From Patescibacteria group bacterium (lineage in GTDB: Bacteria > Patescibacteriota > Saccharimonadia > CAILAD01 > GCA-016700035), in NCBI GenBank assembly GCA_030917125.1, contig JAUPVH010000019.1, positions 1 to 17,340 of the forward strand: a stretch of 17,340 nt of DNA, in the 5' to 3' direction. The translations under genes and the position numbers were made by a program. Each line of letters begins with the position of its first letter. The stretch's first letter is position 1. The notes under the pieces were generated by a model that was not told the origin of the DNA, made no database searches, and saw nothing but the letters and a program-made list of their open reading frames with translations. Shown piece by piece: positions 1 to 7,565 of this stretch.

Positions 1-1616
1 GTTAAAATAGTCTGCCAATGCGGATTGTCTGGTTGTCTGGTTTGAATGACTACTTCACCGATTCTGTCTCCGCGACCGGCTCGGCCGGCTGCCTGCATAA
101 TGAGGCCGACGCCACGTTCGCGACTTTGAAAGTCATCTCCGAATAACAGCTCGTCTCCGGCTACTATCCCTACGAGTGTGACCCGAGGAAAATCGAGACC
201 CTTGGCAATCATTTGAGTTCCGACTAGCATGTCGATTTCGCCGCTTTCAGCATCGGCGAGGATTGTGTCTAAGGATACTTTTCGAGCTTCGTCACGGTCT
301 ATGCGAGCGATGTTGGCGTGCGGAAAGTGTTTTTGGAGCTCTTCGACTAATTGTTTGGTTCCGAACCCGTGGTAGCGTAGGTTATTACTGCGACAGTTAG
401 GGCAGATGCTTGGTGGAAACTCGGTGTAGTTACAGATATGACAGTGCAGACGACCCTCGTCAGCGTGGAACACGAGGCTGGTGTCGCAACGGGGGCAGTT
501 CTGAGTATGTCCGCAGTCATCGCAGGTAAGTCGACGGGCCGAGCCGCGTTTATTATGGAGGAGGAGAGATTGCTCGCCGCGTTCCAGACGCAGCTGTATG
601 GCGTTTGTGAGTTCGGGTGTGAGCGGAGTGTGGACGCCCTTTTGGTCGACGGTACGCACAGTGGGGAGCTCGCGGTTTTCATGCCGTTCATTGAGGCTTG
701 TGAGGTGCAAGCGGCCGAGCTGGGCAAGACGCATCGTGACGATGTCATGCGTGGCACTCCCTAAGACGAGCTTTGCGCCAGTTAACTGAGCGAGTTTGGC
801 TGCGACCTCTCGAGCCTGGTAGCGCGGTGCATTCTCTTGTTTGTAGCTGGTGTCGTGAGCTTCATCGACAACAATCAGGCCAAGATTATGGATTGGTAGA
901 AACAAACTCGAGCGGGGCCCCAGATAGAGTCGGCTGGTGTCGGTTTTTAAGCAGTCTAGCCAGATATTACGTCGTTGAGCCGCCGTGAGCGCTGAGTGTG
1001 AAAGTGAAAGGGAGGCGCGAAAAAGCCGATCCAGTCGCTTTTCAAGTTGTTGAGTCAAAAATATTTCAGGCGATAAATACAGAACTGACTTATTTTGACT
1101 CAAATAGTAGCTGATAAGTTTTTCATAAATATGTGTCTTACCAGAGCCGGTAATACCACTTAGGAGCACTGGTTGTTGGGTACTCAATATGTCATCGTAG
1201 ACTGTTTGTTGTGCCTTCGAGAGTGTGATTGAATCGGATGTATTTTGTTTTTCTGACGGAGGAGGTTCTGTTTTGCGGCGCTTTGCCGTCAGTCCGCTTG
1301 GAAGTATGGCCCCCCAGGTGGCGTGCGAGGACGCGGCATAGTAATTTTTAACCCATCCAGCGAGCTCGAGGAGATGTTTTGGTAAAACGAGATCTGTCAG
1401 GCAGGTTTTGATGGGCTTAATTTTGGCTTTTAAGGCGGTTGATGGTTTTGCGCTGTCAACCACTACTCCAAGGCTGGTGCGGCGACCAAATGAAACTTGC
1501 ACGATTTGACCGTTTGGCAGAGGTTCCAGAGAAGTGTGAGAATAGGTGAAGGTTCGCGGTGCAAGCTGTGCATAGACCACGACATCAATCTCGTAATAAC
1601 GGGTTTGTTCTTCCAT
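1..1616 (-). CDS. priA: Primosomal replication restart helicase PriA, 3'-truncated by window edge
   Basis: PriA is a 3'-5' superfamily 2 DNA helicase that binds stalled forks and reloads the replicative helicase. About 538 residues are visible and the C-terminus lies outside the window. In order: an N-terminal DNA-binding region (about 1-110), the Walker A motif GITGSGKT (154-161), and the Walker B DEAH box (251-254), where PriA more often has DEEH. An eight-cysteine zinc-binding insert follows (C365, C368, C374, C377, C392, C395, C405, C408). The helicase C-lobe shows VGTQMIAKGLDFP and ends in AAGRAGRG. No stop interrupts the frame. The ATG at 1616-1614 follows a purine-rich AGAAAGAAG that may act as a weak ribosome binding site, and MEEQTRYYEIDVVVYAQLA fits a PriA N-terminus. 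The gene diverges from secD, with 104 bp between the two start codons. Identification is near certain; the DEAH variant is only a curiosity. Confidence 0.96.
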   Translation of the reverse strand, partial: MEEQTRYYEIDVVVYAQLAPRTFTYSHTSLEPLPNGQIVQVSFGRRTSLGVVVDSAKPSTALKAKIKPIKTCLTDLVLPKHLLELAGWVKNYYAASSHATWGAILPSGLTAKRRKTEPPPSEKQNTSDSITLSKAQQTVYDDILSTQQPVLLSGITGSGKTHIYEKLISYYLSQNKSVLYLSPEIFLTQQLEKRLDRLFRASLSLSHSALTAAQRRNIWLDCLKTDTSRLYLGPRSSLFLPIHNLGLIVVDEAHDTSYKQENAPRYQAREVAAKLAQLTGAKLVLGSATHDIVTMRLAQLGRLHLTSLNERHENRELPTVRTVDQKGVHTPLTPELTNAIQLRLERGEQSLLLHNKRGSARRLTCDDCGHTQNCPRCDTSLVFHADEGRLHCHICNYTEFPPSICPNCRSNNLRYHGFGTKQLVEELQKHFPHANIARIDRDEARKVSLDTILADAESGEIDMLVGTQMIAKGLDFPRVTLVGIVAGDELLFGDDFQSRERGVGLIMQAAGRAGRGDRIGEVVIQTRQPDNPHWQTIL

Positions 1617-1645
1617 CTTCTTTCTAGTTTACACCTTTATCCTGG

Positions 1646-1674
1646 TTGCAGCTCGTACGACGCCCAGGTATGAT
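1646..1674 (+). promoter_or_regulatory. Probable sigma70-type promoter of secDF
   Basis: TTGCAG (1646-1651) and TATGAT (1669-1674) are separated by exactly 17 nt, a good match to -35/-10 elements. Transcription would start near 1681, leaving a leader of about 40 nt before the ATG at 1721. The TTG at 1646 that could extend the secD frame upstream is the -35 box itself, which argues against the longer start. Confidence 0.6.
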
Positions 1675-1720
1675 AGGGAGAGTAGCGTGGTGGCGAGCTC
1701 ATCACACGAAATACAAGAGT

Positions 1721-3058
1721 ATGGATAAAAAATTACGTCGTAGATTATATTTAGTGATTATTGCCGTTGTGCTAGCGGTGATTTTGATTTTACCCCGAGA
1801 AGACCGCGTACTTCGGGCGATTGGCATTAATGCCGGCACTCCTCAGGTGAAGCTCGGTCTAGACCTCTTGGGAGGCACGAGCCTTACGTATGAGGCACAA
1901 CTGGGTGAGACATCAGCCGAGGACCGCACAAAGGCGATGGACGGGGTGATTAACGTTATCACGAAGCGCGTGAACCCAACCGGTACGAGTGAAGTAGTAG
2001 TGCAGCAGTCCGGCGATAATCGTGTGGTTGTGCAATTGCCGGGCGTTACCGATTCTAAAGCTGCCGCCGATCAGATAGGTCGTACCGCTACTTTGAGTTT
2101 TTATAAGGTAGATCCGGCGAGCGAGGCACCGATTGCGACAGAACTTTCGGGTAAGGACCTAGAGAATGCCACCGCCCAGATAGATCCACAAACTGGTCAG
2201 CCGGTTATTCTTTTTCAGATGCAGGGTGGTGAAGCTACGGATAAATTTGCGAAACTCACGCGTGAAATCAATGAAACCGATGGCGCCCGTTTAGCAATCG
2301 TGCTTGATAACGAAGTACTTTTTAATGGTTCAGTTTCGACGCCAATCACCGATGGGCGCGGTCAAATGACTGGATTTGAGACGGTTCAGACCGCCCAGGA
2401 AACAGCCGTGCTCTTAAATGCCGGGGCACTGCCGGTTCCGGTTGACTTGGTGAGCCAACGGACTATCGGCGCTACCCTTGGTGCTGAGTCGATATCGCGC
2501 TCGATTATTGCCGGCATTATTGGTGTATTAGCTGTGGTGATCTTTATGGTGATGAGTTACCGCTGGGCAGGTGTGCTGGCGGCTGCGGCGCTTGTTTTGT
2601 ATGTCATATTCAATATCTCTCTCTTCAAGCTTTCTAGTATTACGCCGTGGCCAATTGTACTTACCCTGGCTGGCATCGCAGGATTTGTGCTGTCTGTCGG
2701 TATGGCGGTGGATGCTAACATCCTCATCTTTGAACGCATGAAGGAAGAACTGCGTTCAGGAAAATCTGTGAAATCATCCCTAGATATCGGCTTTTCACGT
2801 GCCTGGAGTTCAATTCGCGACTCAAACACATCCACGCTGATTACCTGTTTGATTCTTTACAATTTTGGGGCGCCTGTTATTAAGGGATTTGCTGTAACCC
2901 TAGCTGTTGGTGTTGTGATTTCGATGCTCACGGCCATTTCGGTGTCACGCACTTTTTTGGGGCTGTTTGTACGCACGAAGTTTGGTCAGAACCCGCAGCG
3001 CTATAGTGGAGTTAAGCTTCCATTGCCAGAACCTAAGGTGCAGGAGAATAGTCGATGA
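1721..3058 (+). CDS. secD: Protein translocase subunit SecD
   Basis: SecD, with SecF, is an RND-type membrane protein that uses the proton gradient to pull preproteins out of the SecYEG channel on the outer face of the membrane. The 445-residue protein has an N-terminal transmembrane helix (about 9-24), the conserved VKLGLDLLGGTSL segment, and an extracytoplasmic P1 region of about 235 residues. From about residue 262 there are five more predicted helices. The diagnostic motif SVGMAVDANILIFERM contains the proton-relay aspartate D331. It is shorter than the 615-residue E. coli SecD because P1 is compact. The ATG at 1721 is preferred: the upstream in-frame TTG at 1646 lies in the promoter, and the intervening arginine/tryptophan-rich residues do not resemble SecD. 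The ribosome binding site is weak. The stop overlaps the secF start (ATGA, 3055-3058), implying translational coupling. Confidence 0.95.
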   Translation: MDKKLRRRLYLVIIAVVLAVILILPREDRVLRAIGINAGTPQVKLGLDLLGGTSLTYEAQLGETSAEDRTKAMDGVINVITKRVNPTGTSEVVVQQSGDNRVVVQLPGVTDSKAAADQIGRTATLSFYKVDPASEAPIATELSGKDLENATAQIDPQTGQPVILFQMQGGEATDKFAKLTREINETDGARLAIVLDNEVLFNGSVSTPITDGRGQMTGFETVQTAQETAVLLNAGALPVPVDLVSQRTIGATLGAESISRSIIAGIIGVLAVVIFMVMSYRWAGVLAAAALVLYVIFNISLFKLSSITPWPIVLTLAGIAGFVLSVGMAVDANILIFERMKEELRSGKSVKSSLDIGFSRAWSSIRDSNTSTLITCLILYNFGAPVIKGFAVTLAVGVVISMLTAISVSRTFLGLFVRTKFGQNPQRYSGVKLPLPEPKVQENSR

Positions 3059-3987
3059 ATATTGTTGGACGACGTAAGCTTTGGTTTGCTATTTCGATTT
3101 TAGTAATCTTGCCGGGCATAATCGCTTTGGCACTTTGGGGACTTAAGCCAGGTATTGATTTTGCTGGTGGTCAGGTAATGGAAGTAGGTAAGACGAGCGA
3201 AGTAGAAAAAGTGAAGCCTGTGTTCGAGGCGGCTGGCGTGAAAGATATTACTGTGACAACCACTGGCTCCGGGACGGTATTGGTGCGCTATCGTGATGCA
3301 GAAGGAAAATCTTCGGCTGATACGAACGAGGAAATTAAGGCGGCCCTTGCTCAAATTGGTGCCGAGCAAGTGAGCTACGAGTCGGTTGGTCCAGCTGTCA
3401 GTCGAGATATTACGCGGAATGCAGTAATTTCAGTAGCACTCGCGGCTGTGGCGATTGTGATCTTCTTGGCAATTTCGTTCCGTAATGCGCCACCACCAGT
3501 CAGCCCCTGGAGCTTTGGTGTGACGGCTGTAATTGCGCTTTTGCATGATACGCTTGCTCTCTTGGGAATTTTTGCGATACTTGGCAAGCTTTACAACGTT
3601 GAGGTTGATGCGCTGTTTATTACGGCGGTTCTGACCACGATCGGGTTTTCGGTGCACGATACGATTGTGGTGTTTGATAGAATACGTGAAAATCTTAAGC
3701 GCTACACTCATTCATTTGAAATCATTGTAAATGACAGTATCGTAGAGACAATTGCTCGATCGCTTTCAACCAGTATTACCGTACTCTTCACTCTCTTAGC
3801 TCTCCTGATCTTTGGCGGTGAGTCAATTAGACTATTCGTACTCGCATTGTTGCTTGGGGTGCTGCTTGGGACTTACTCTTCAATCTTTAATGCGGCTCCG
3901 ATGCTGGTGGTGTGGAATAACTACAAGTTAAAGCGTCAGGCCAAGAAAAAAGCTCGCCCGGTTCCGGTCAAGCAAAAGAAGGCTTAG
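3055..3987 (+). CDS. secF: Protein translocase subunit SecF
   Basis: SecF is the partner of SecD in the SecDF accessory complex of the Sec pathway. The 310-residue protein has an N-terminal transmembrane helix (about 8-28), followed at once by the family signature LKPGIDFAGGQVMEV. A small P4 domain of about 80 residues comes next, then five hydrophobic segments from about residue 120. TTIGFSVHDTIVVFDRIREN carries the conserved aspartate D202, equivalent to D331 of SecD. The C-terminus is a lysine/arginine-rich cytoplasmic tail. Length is typical of the family. It starts inside the secD stop codon, so equimolar co-translation is expected. The downstream gene is convergent and ends only 15 nt away. 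A weak GCC/GGC hairpin (4001-4010) lies in that gap but has no convincing T-tract. Confidence 0.95.
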   Translation: MNIVGRRKLWFAISILVILPGIIALALWGLKPGIDFAGGQVMEVGKTSEVEKVKPVFEAAGVKDITVTTTGSGTVLVRYRDAEGKSSADTNEEIKAALAQIGAEQVSYESVGPAVSRDITRNAVISVALAAVAIVIFLAISFRNAPPPVSPWSFGVTAVIALLHDTLALLGIFAILGKLYNVEVDALFITAVLTTIGFSVHDTIVVFDRIRENLKRYTHSFEIIVNDSIVETIARSLSTSITVLFTLLALLIFGGESIRLFVLALLLGVLLGTYSSIFNAAPMLVVWNNYKLKRQAKKKARPVPVKQKKA

Positions 3988-4002
3988 TTCTTTAGATTGG
4001 GC

Positions 4003-5256
4003 CTAAGGGCTCTTTACGACATAGAGGCCATTCACAGCATCGGGATCCTGTTTGTTCTCCAGGCTAGCAGTGAGCGTGAATTTTGCTCCATCAGAGCTGT
4101 ATCCATATTTAATAACTACACCACTTTCAGTATTGCTGAGAGGATCGGTTTTAATTTCGCGTAGAAACGGTGGATTTGAGCTAGTTAGAGCTGAAAGGAC
4201 CGCGATATCATTACCGCTCGGGTAGGTGCCATTGGCCTTTTTGTAAGCGGCTAAGGCGATAGCGATCGTATTTAATGTGTCTTTACGCTCAGCATCACGC
4301 TTGGCTGATTCGGTGAGGTTAGTTGGGGTTGGGCTACTACTTTGCACTGTATTGCTACTGGTACTTGGAGCCGTACTTGTTTGAGGGGTTGGTTTTCGCA
4401 GGAGTGTGAATGCCAGAAAACTACCAATGCCCAGCAGGATAATAATAGTGACTGCAATGATAATATAGTTAGTTTTTGCTGTCGCAGATGCTTTTTGTGG
4501 ACTTGCAGCCGCTGCGAGGAGGGCGTCGGCACGGGCTAAAGCAGCTTCGGACTGTGGAAGGGTACTTGTGGTGGGTGAAGATGAGTGTGGGTGATTGGGG
4601 GTATCATTGGTGGGCGCTGGTTTCGGTGGAGTGTGCAGGGGGGAGTGATATTCGGGTGTAGGATGAGCTACTTCCGTATTTGTATCTGCCATATTAATGA
4701 GATAGGGGCTGGGTCGGTGTGGTTCATGAACTTCAATAACATCCTCTTCCGCGGACTCAGTGGGCTGACTCGACCAGGCGACAGTAGTTGGTAAAGTAGC
4801 TGGGTTTTCACTATGCGGTGCGCCTGGAGCTGTTTCGGCGGCTTCTAGCGTGCTATCCGGTTCAATTGATGACTCGATTTCAGGTGTTTCGAGGGTTTGA
4901 AGTTGTCTTTCGAGCCTTCGTCGATATTGTGACGAGCTGTGGTGGTTGATGATCTGTGGTTTTTCACGAGGTTCTGGGGCTTGGGTATCAAAACTTTCGC
5001 GCAGAGGCTCTGCCTGAGGCTTAGTGGCCGACTCAGAGCTAAATAGTAGTGCGTCTAGACCCCGAGGAGCTTCGAGATTGCCTGGCATTGTGTGATCATC
5101 GTGCTGATGCGTGGAGCTATCTGAGCTTGTCTCATCGTGGTCTTGGACTGGCGCGTGATTATGGTGGCGTCGCTGTAAATAGCCACAATTAACACAGAGG
5201 TTACCTACCTCTGAGCTGGCTAGTTGCGAGTAGCATTGGGGGCAAGTTTGGTTCAT
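4003..5256 (-). CDS. Zinc-ribbon, single-pass membrane protein with pilin-like C-terminal domain; function unknown
   Basis: I do not recognise a named gene. The 417 residues divide clearly. First is an N-terminal zinc ribbon with CPQC (C5-C8) and CVNC (C21-C24). Then come about 225 residues rich in Pro, Ser, Thr, Glu and His, with no obvious fold. One hydrophobic helix follows (about 264-286), then a Ser/Thr/Pro linker. The C-terminal globular part holds TLNTIAIALAAYKKANGTYP, a KTDPL segment and a YGYSSDGAKFTLTASLE strand region; this pattern resembles the globular domain of type IV pilins/GspG-like pseudopilins in Patescibacteria. There is no N-terminal prepilin leader, so it is probably membrane-anchored rather than assembled as a pilin. 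The frame extends upstream to a TTG at 5298, but that TTG lies in the likely promoter; ATG 5256, just before the zinc ribbon, is preferred. Topology and function are inferred only. Confidence 0.8.
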   Translation of the reverse strand: MNQTCPQCYSQLASSEVGNLCVNCGYLQRRHHNHAPVQDHDETSSDSSTHQHDDHTMPGNLEAPRGLDALLFSSESATKPQAEPLRESFDTQAPEPREKPQIINHHSSSQYRRRLERQLQTLETPEIESSIEPDSTLEAAETAPGAPHSENPATLPTTVAWSSQPTESAEEDVIEVHEPHRPSPYLINMADTNTEVAHPTPEYHSPLHTPPKPAPTNDTPNHPHSSSPTTSTLPQSEAALARADALLAAAASPQKASATAKTNYIIIAVTIIILLGIGSFLAFTLLRKPTPQTSTAPSTSSNTVQSSSPTPTNLTESAKRDAERKDTLNTIAIALAAYKKANGTYPSGNDIAVLSALTSSNPPFLREIKTDPLSNTESGVVIKYGYSSDGAKFTLTASLENKQDPDAVNGLYVVKSP

Positions 5257-5288
5257 CTCTTTAAAATAGGCCTCAGTACTTACAATGT

Positions 5289-5297
5289 ATTGTACCA
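5289..5297 (-). promoter_or_regulatory. Extended -10 promoter for the zinc-ribbon/pilin-like gene
   Basis: On the minus strand TGGTACAAT matches the extended -10 consensus TGnTATAAT except for one base. Transcription would start near 5282, giving a leader of about 26 nt before the ATG at 5256. No good -35 box is visible, as often occurs with extended -10 promoters. Confidence 0.5.
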
Positions 5298-5319
5298 AAG
5301 AAACTTATGCTTAAGCTAT

Positions 5320-5347
5320 TGTAAAAAATACTGTTGCAATTTACACT
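5320..5347 (+). promoter_or_regulatory. Possible promoter and overlapping inverted repeat upstream of the winged-helix gene
   Basis: TTGTAA (5319-5324) and TACACT (5342-5347) are 17 nt apart and could be -35/-10 boxes reading toward the winged-helix gene. The same bases form an inverted repeat, TGTAAA (5320-5325) and TTTACA (5340-5345), with a 14-nt spacer, so half-sites lie about two helical turns apart. This could be an operator for the adjacent regulator. Each promoter box matches consensus in only four of six positions, and the region is AT-rich, so chance is possible. Confidence 0.3.
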
Positions 5348-5414
5348 ATGAATAGATACTGAAATCAACCAAAAAAATAATCTTAAAAAAGAAAGAAATA
5401 ACGTTAGAAAAACA

Positions 5415-5687
5415 ATGCTTCAATATTTCATTACATCAAAAACTCGACGAAAAATTATCACTGTTTTCTCTAAATACCCGGATTATCGCGTACATGTACG
5501 TGGGCTTGCAAAGCTGATACGTGAGGATCCGGGTAATGTTGCGCGTGAGCTCGAGCGCCTCCATCGCATTAAATATGTTTCGAGTGCAAAACAGGGGAAT
5601 ACGAAGTTGTATTGGGTAAATCAGGACTTTTCGATTTACAAGGAATTGCAGAGCATTGTATTAAAAACCACCAGGAAGACCAAATAA
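5415..5687 (+). CDS. Small winged helix-turn-helix DNA-binding protein (ArsR/MarR-like)
   Basis: The 90-residue protein consists of almost nothing but one winged helix-turn-helix domain. MLQYFITSKTRRKIITVF is the first helix. VHVRGLAKLIREDPGNVARE (about 27-46) forms the HTH with its recognition helix, and SSAKQGNTKLYWVN is the beta-wing. Such single-domain proteins are common in Patescibacteria, usually annotated as ArsR/MarR-like regulators or as parts of nucleotidyltransferase loci. No metal-binding cysteines or ligand domain can be seen, so the signal it senses is unknown. It is transcribed divergently from the zinc-ribbon/pilin-like gene, and the shared upstream region contains an inverted repeat, so regulation of that region is a reasonable guess. 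No Shine-Dalgarno precedes the ATG; the leader is A-rich. The next ORF starts 1 nt after its stop. Confidence 0.8.
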   Translation: MLQYFITSKTRRKIITVFSKYPDYRVHVRGLAKLIREDPGNVARELERLHRIKYVSSAKQGNTKLYWVNQDFSIYKELQSIVLKTTRKTK

Positions 5688-5688
5688 A

Positions 5689-5862
5689 ATGATTAAAAAA
5701 AGTCAGTTAACGATCAAAAAAATTATGCGAGACTTGCGTCGCTACGAAGCGCAGTCGGGCATGAATCACGATGCTACGATGATTCGATCGGTGCGCTCAT
5801 ACCACTCTGAGCGGCCAATTGGGTTTCAATCGCGCTCGAGTCACTCCTACTTTGTTCGGTAG
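5689..5862 (+). CDS. Hypothetical 57-residue basic protein, coupled to the winged-helix gene
   Basis: An ATG at 5689, one base after the TAA of the winged-helix gene, opens 57 codons ending in TAG at 5862. The product starts MIKKSQLTIKKIMRDLRRYE, a basic and possibly helical segment. It continues with a Ser/Arg/His-rich second half and ends SYFVR. I recognise no family. AGGA at 5673-5676 lies 12 nt before the start and could serve as a ribosome binding site, or translation may re-initiate from the upstream stop. In favour of a real gene: tight spacing, codon choice like that of its neighbours, and otherwise unexplained sequence filling the gap up to the recJ promoter. Against: its short length and no recognised homologue. 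It might work with the winged-helix protein, which is inference from position only. Confidence 0.5.
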   Translation: MIKKSQLTIKKIMRDLRRYEAQSGMNHDATMIRSVRSYHSERPIGFQSRSSHSYFVR

Positions 5863-5870
5863 TATTACGG

Positions 5871-5876
5871 TATAAT
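5871..5876 (+). promoter_or_regulatory. Consensus -10 box of recJ, predicting a (near-)leaderless mRNA
   Basis: A perfect TATAAT lies only 9 nt before the recJ ATG (5886), so transcription is expected to begin at or within about 3 nt of the start codon. The -35 position (about 5848-5853) reads TACTTT and is poor. Confidence 0.55.
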
Positions 5877-5885
5877 TACCTCCAG

Positions 5886-7565
5886 ATGGAGGATCAGGAC
5901 AAAATCCGCTGGCGTATACCCGAAGATACGGGTGTCGGAGTTACGAAGTTGGCAGAGACTATCGTGGCAGCTCGAGGCGTTGCCCCGCAAGATTTTTTTG
6001 ATTTGGACTACGTGCGCTTAGCCGATCCTTTCTTGTTACAAGACATGGATAAGGCGATTGAGCATCTGCTTAAAGTGCGCGCTCGTAAGGGCAAGGTTGC
6101 GATCTATGGGGACTACGATATTGATGGACTTACCGCCACCGCTCTTTTACTTGATGCCTTAACAAGTTTTGGGTTTGATGTTATGAGCTATATACCCGAT
6201 CGCTTTGAGGAGGGATATGGTTTACACGCTCCTGCTCTGCAACATCTTATTGATGCTGGAGTAGATACGGTTGTGACTGTCGACTGTGGGATTTCGGCTA
6301 CGAGCGTCATTGAGGAAATGAGTGCATTGGGGCTGCATATAGTTGTGACCGACCATCACACCGTGCCGGAGGTAGAGCCGCAGGGGGCGGTGGCTTTAAT
6401 CAATCCTCTTCGGGCTTTGAGTGATTACCCGGAGCGAGCGTTGGCTGGTGTGGGGGTGGCCTTTGCACTCGTCAGGGCATTGCAGACGCGGGACCCTCAG
6501 AGTATGCCGGTCGGTCAGGAAAAGTGGCTGTTAGATCTTGTGGCTTTGGGTACCATCTGTGATGTGGTGCCTCTGCAGGGTGAAAATCGTTTGCTCGCAC
6601 AGTATGGACTCAAGGTAGCTCGCAAAAGTCGACGACCTGGCTTTCGGGCTCTGGCAGAGGTAAGCAAGGTGGAAATGAGTCGTTTGGTGGCTAGCGATTT
6701 TGGTTTTCGGTTTGGGCCACGGCTGAATGCTGCAGGTCGCTTGGAGCATGCCGCAACGGCTTTAGCGTTATTGACGAGCCAAGATCCTCCATCCGCCCGC
6801 AGTGCTGCTGAGCGTCTGGATGATCTGAATATGGAGCGTCGTCGCACCACAGAAACCATTCAGGCAGAAGTTTTTGCTCAAGCCGATGCTTATGCGAAGG
6901 ATGCAATTCTAGTACTATCGAGCCCGGATTGGTCACATGGAGTAGTTGGGCTGGTGGCTAGTCGGGCTGTTGAAAAATTTGGCAAGCCAACCATTCTTCT
7001 TCAAGAAGAGGGTGAGTTCTCGAAGGGGTCTGCCCGAAGCGTAGGGGATTTTTCAATCATCGAAGCCTTGCGCGCTTGCGACCACCTATTAGAGCGCTAT
7101 GGTGGTCACCGGGCGGCTGCCGGCATGACACTCCGCACGCAAGATGTTTCGCAATTGCGGGAGCTCTTGAACCAAAACGTCAAGAAAAAGCATCTTGTAC
7201 AGATGGAGCGAGAGGCAAGTGCTGATGCCTGGTTACACAGTGACTATGTAACAATGGACGGCTTAGATCAGTTGGAAAAATTGGAGCCGACCGGTCAGGC
7301 GAATCCAGCGCCAATCTTTTATGTGCGGAGTATTCTTGATGCTGTTAAATTAGTCGGCAAAGAGGGTGATCATGCTCAAATCACTTTTGCCGTAGGGGGT
7401 AATCTGCAGCGGGCTATTGCTTTTCAGGCTCCCAGTAAGTGGCCATTCTTTAATGTGGGCACAGAGGTAGAGTTGCTGGTAGCGATTCGTGAAAATGAAT
7501 GGCAGGGTGTGCGACGGGCGCAACTTGAAGTGCTGCAGGCGAGGGAGTATGTGAATGGCGACTAA
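5886..7565 (+). CDS. recJ: Single-stranded-DNA-specific 5'-3' exonuclease RecJ
   Basis: RecJ is a DHH-superfamily exonuclease that degrades 5'-ended single-stranded DNA in recombination (RecFOR), mismatch and base-excision repair. All catalytic motifs of the 559-residue protein are visible: GDYDIDG (75-81), VDCG (132-135), DHH (156-158), the AGVGVAFAL region (187-195) and LGTICDVVPLQGENR (221-235). The DHHA1 domain carries YGGHRAAAG (405-413), and a C-terminal OB-like region follows. The size is standard. The start fits: the N-terminus runs directly into the conserved KIRWRIP segment and no Shine-Dalgarno lies upstream, in keeping with a leaderless transcript. A CCTCC/GGAGG hairpin encloses the start codon. 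The 3' end overlaps rel by 11 nt, and the Shine-Dalgarno of rel (GAGGGAG) lies inside the last recJ codons. Confidence 0.96.
   Translation: MEDQDKIRWRIPEDTGVGVTKLAETIVAARGVAPQDFFDLDYVRLADPFLLQDMDKAIEHLLKVRARKGKVAIYGDYDIDGLTATALLLDALTSFGFDVMSYIPDRFEEGYGLHAPALQHLIDAGVDTVVTVDCGISATSVIEEMSALGLHIVVTDHHTVPEVEPQGAVALINPLRALSDYPERALAGVGVAFALVRALQTRDPQSMPVGQEKWLLDLVALGTICDVVPLQGENRLLAQYGLKVARKSRRPGFRALAEVSKVEMSRLVASDFGFRFGPRLNAAGRLEHAATALALLTSQDPPSARSAAERLDDLNMERRRTTETIQAEVFAQADAYAKDAILVLSSPDWSHGVVGLVASRAVEKFGKPTILLQEEGEFSKGSARSVGDFSIIEALRACDHLLERYGGHRAAAGMTLRTQDVSQLRELLNQNVKKKHLVQMEREASADAWLHSDYVTMDGLDQLEKLEPTGQANPAPIFYVRSILDAVKLVGKEGDHAQITFAVGGNLQRAIAFQAPSKWPFFNVGTEVELLVAIRENEWQGVRRAQLEVLQAREYVNGD

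Noticed and set aside
347..988. Several open frames on both strands (347-757 minus, 438-764 plus, 598-789 plus, 773-988 plus)
   Set aside because: All lie inside priA, whose frame shows every PriA motif without a stop; these are shadows.
1646..1720. N-terminal extension of SecD from TTG 1646
   Set aside because: It overlaps the -35 and -10 boxes and adds Arg/Trp-rich residues unlike SecD.
3988..4014. Hairpin between secF and the convergent pilin-like gene as a bidirectional terminator
   Set aside because: Only a 3-5 bp stem (GCC/GGC with a wobble), overlapping the stop codon of the minus-strand gene, and no clear T-tract.
4003..5256. Type IV pilin gene
   Set aside because: There is no prepilin peptidase leader (Gly followed by a hydrophobic N-terminal helix); the membrane helix is in the middle of the protein.
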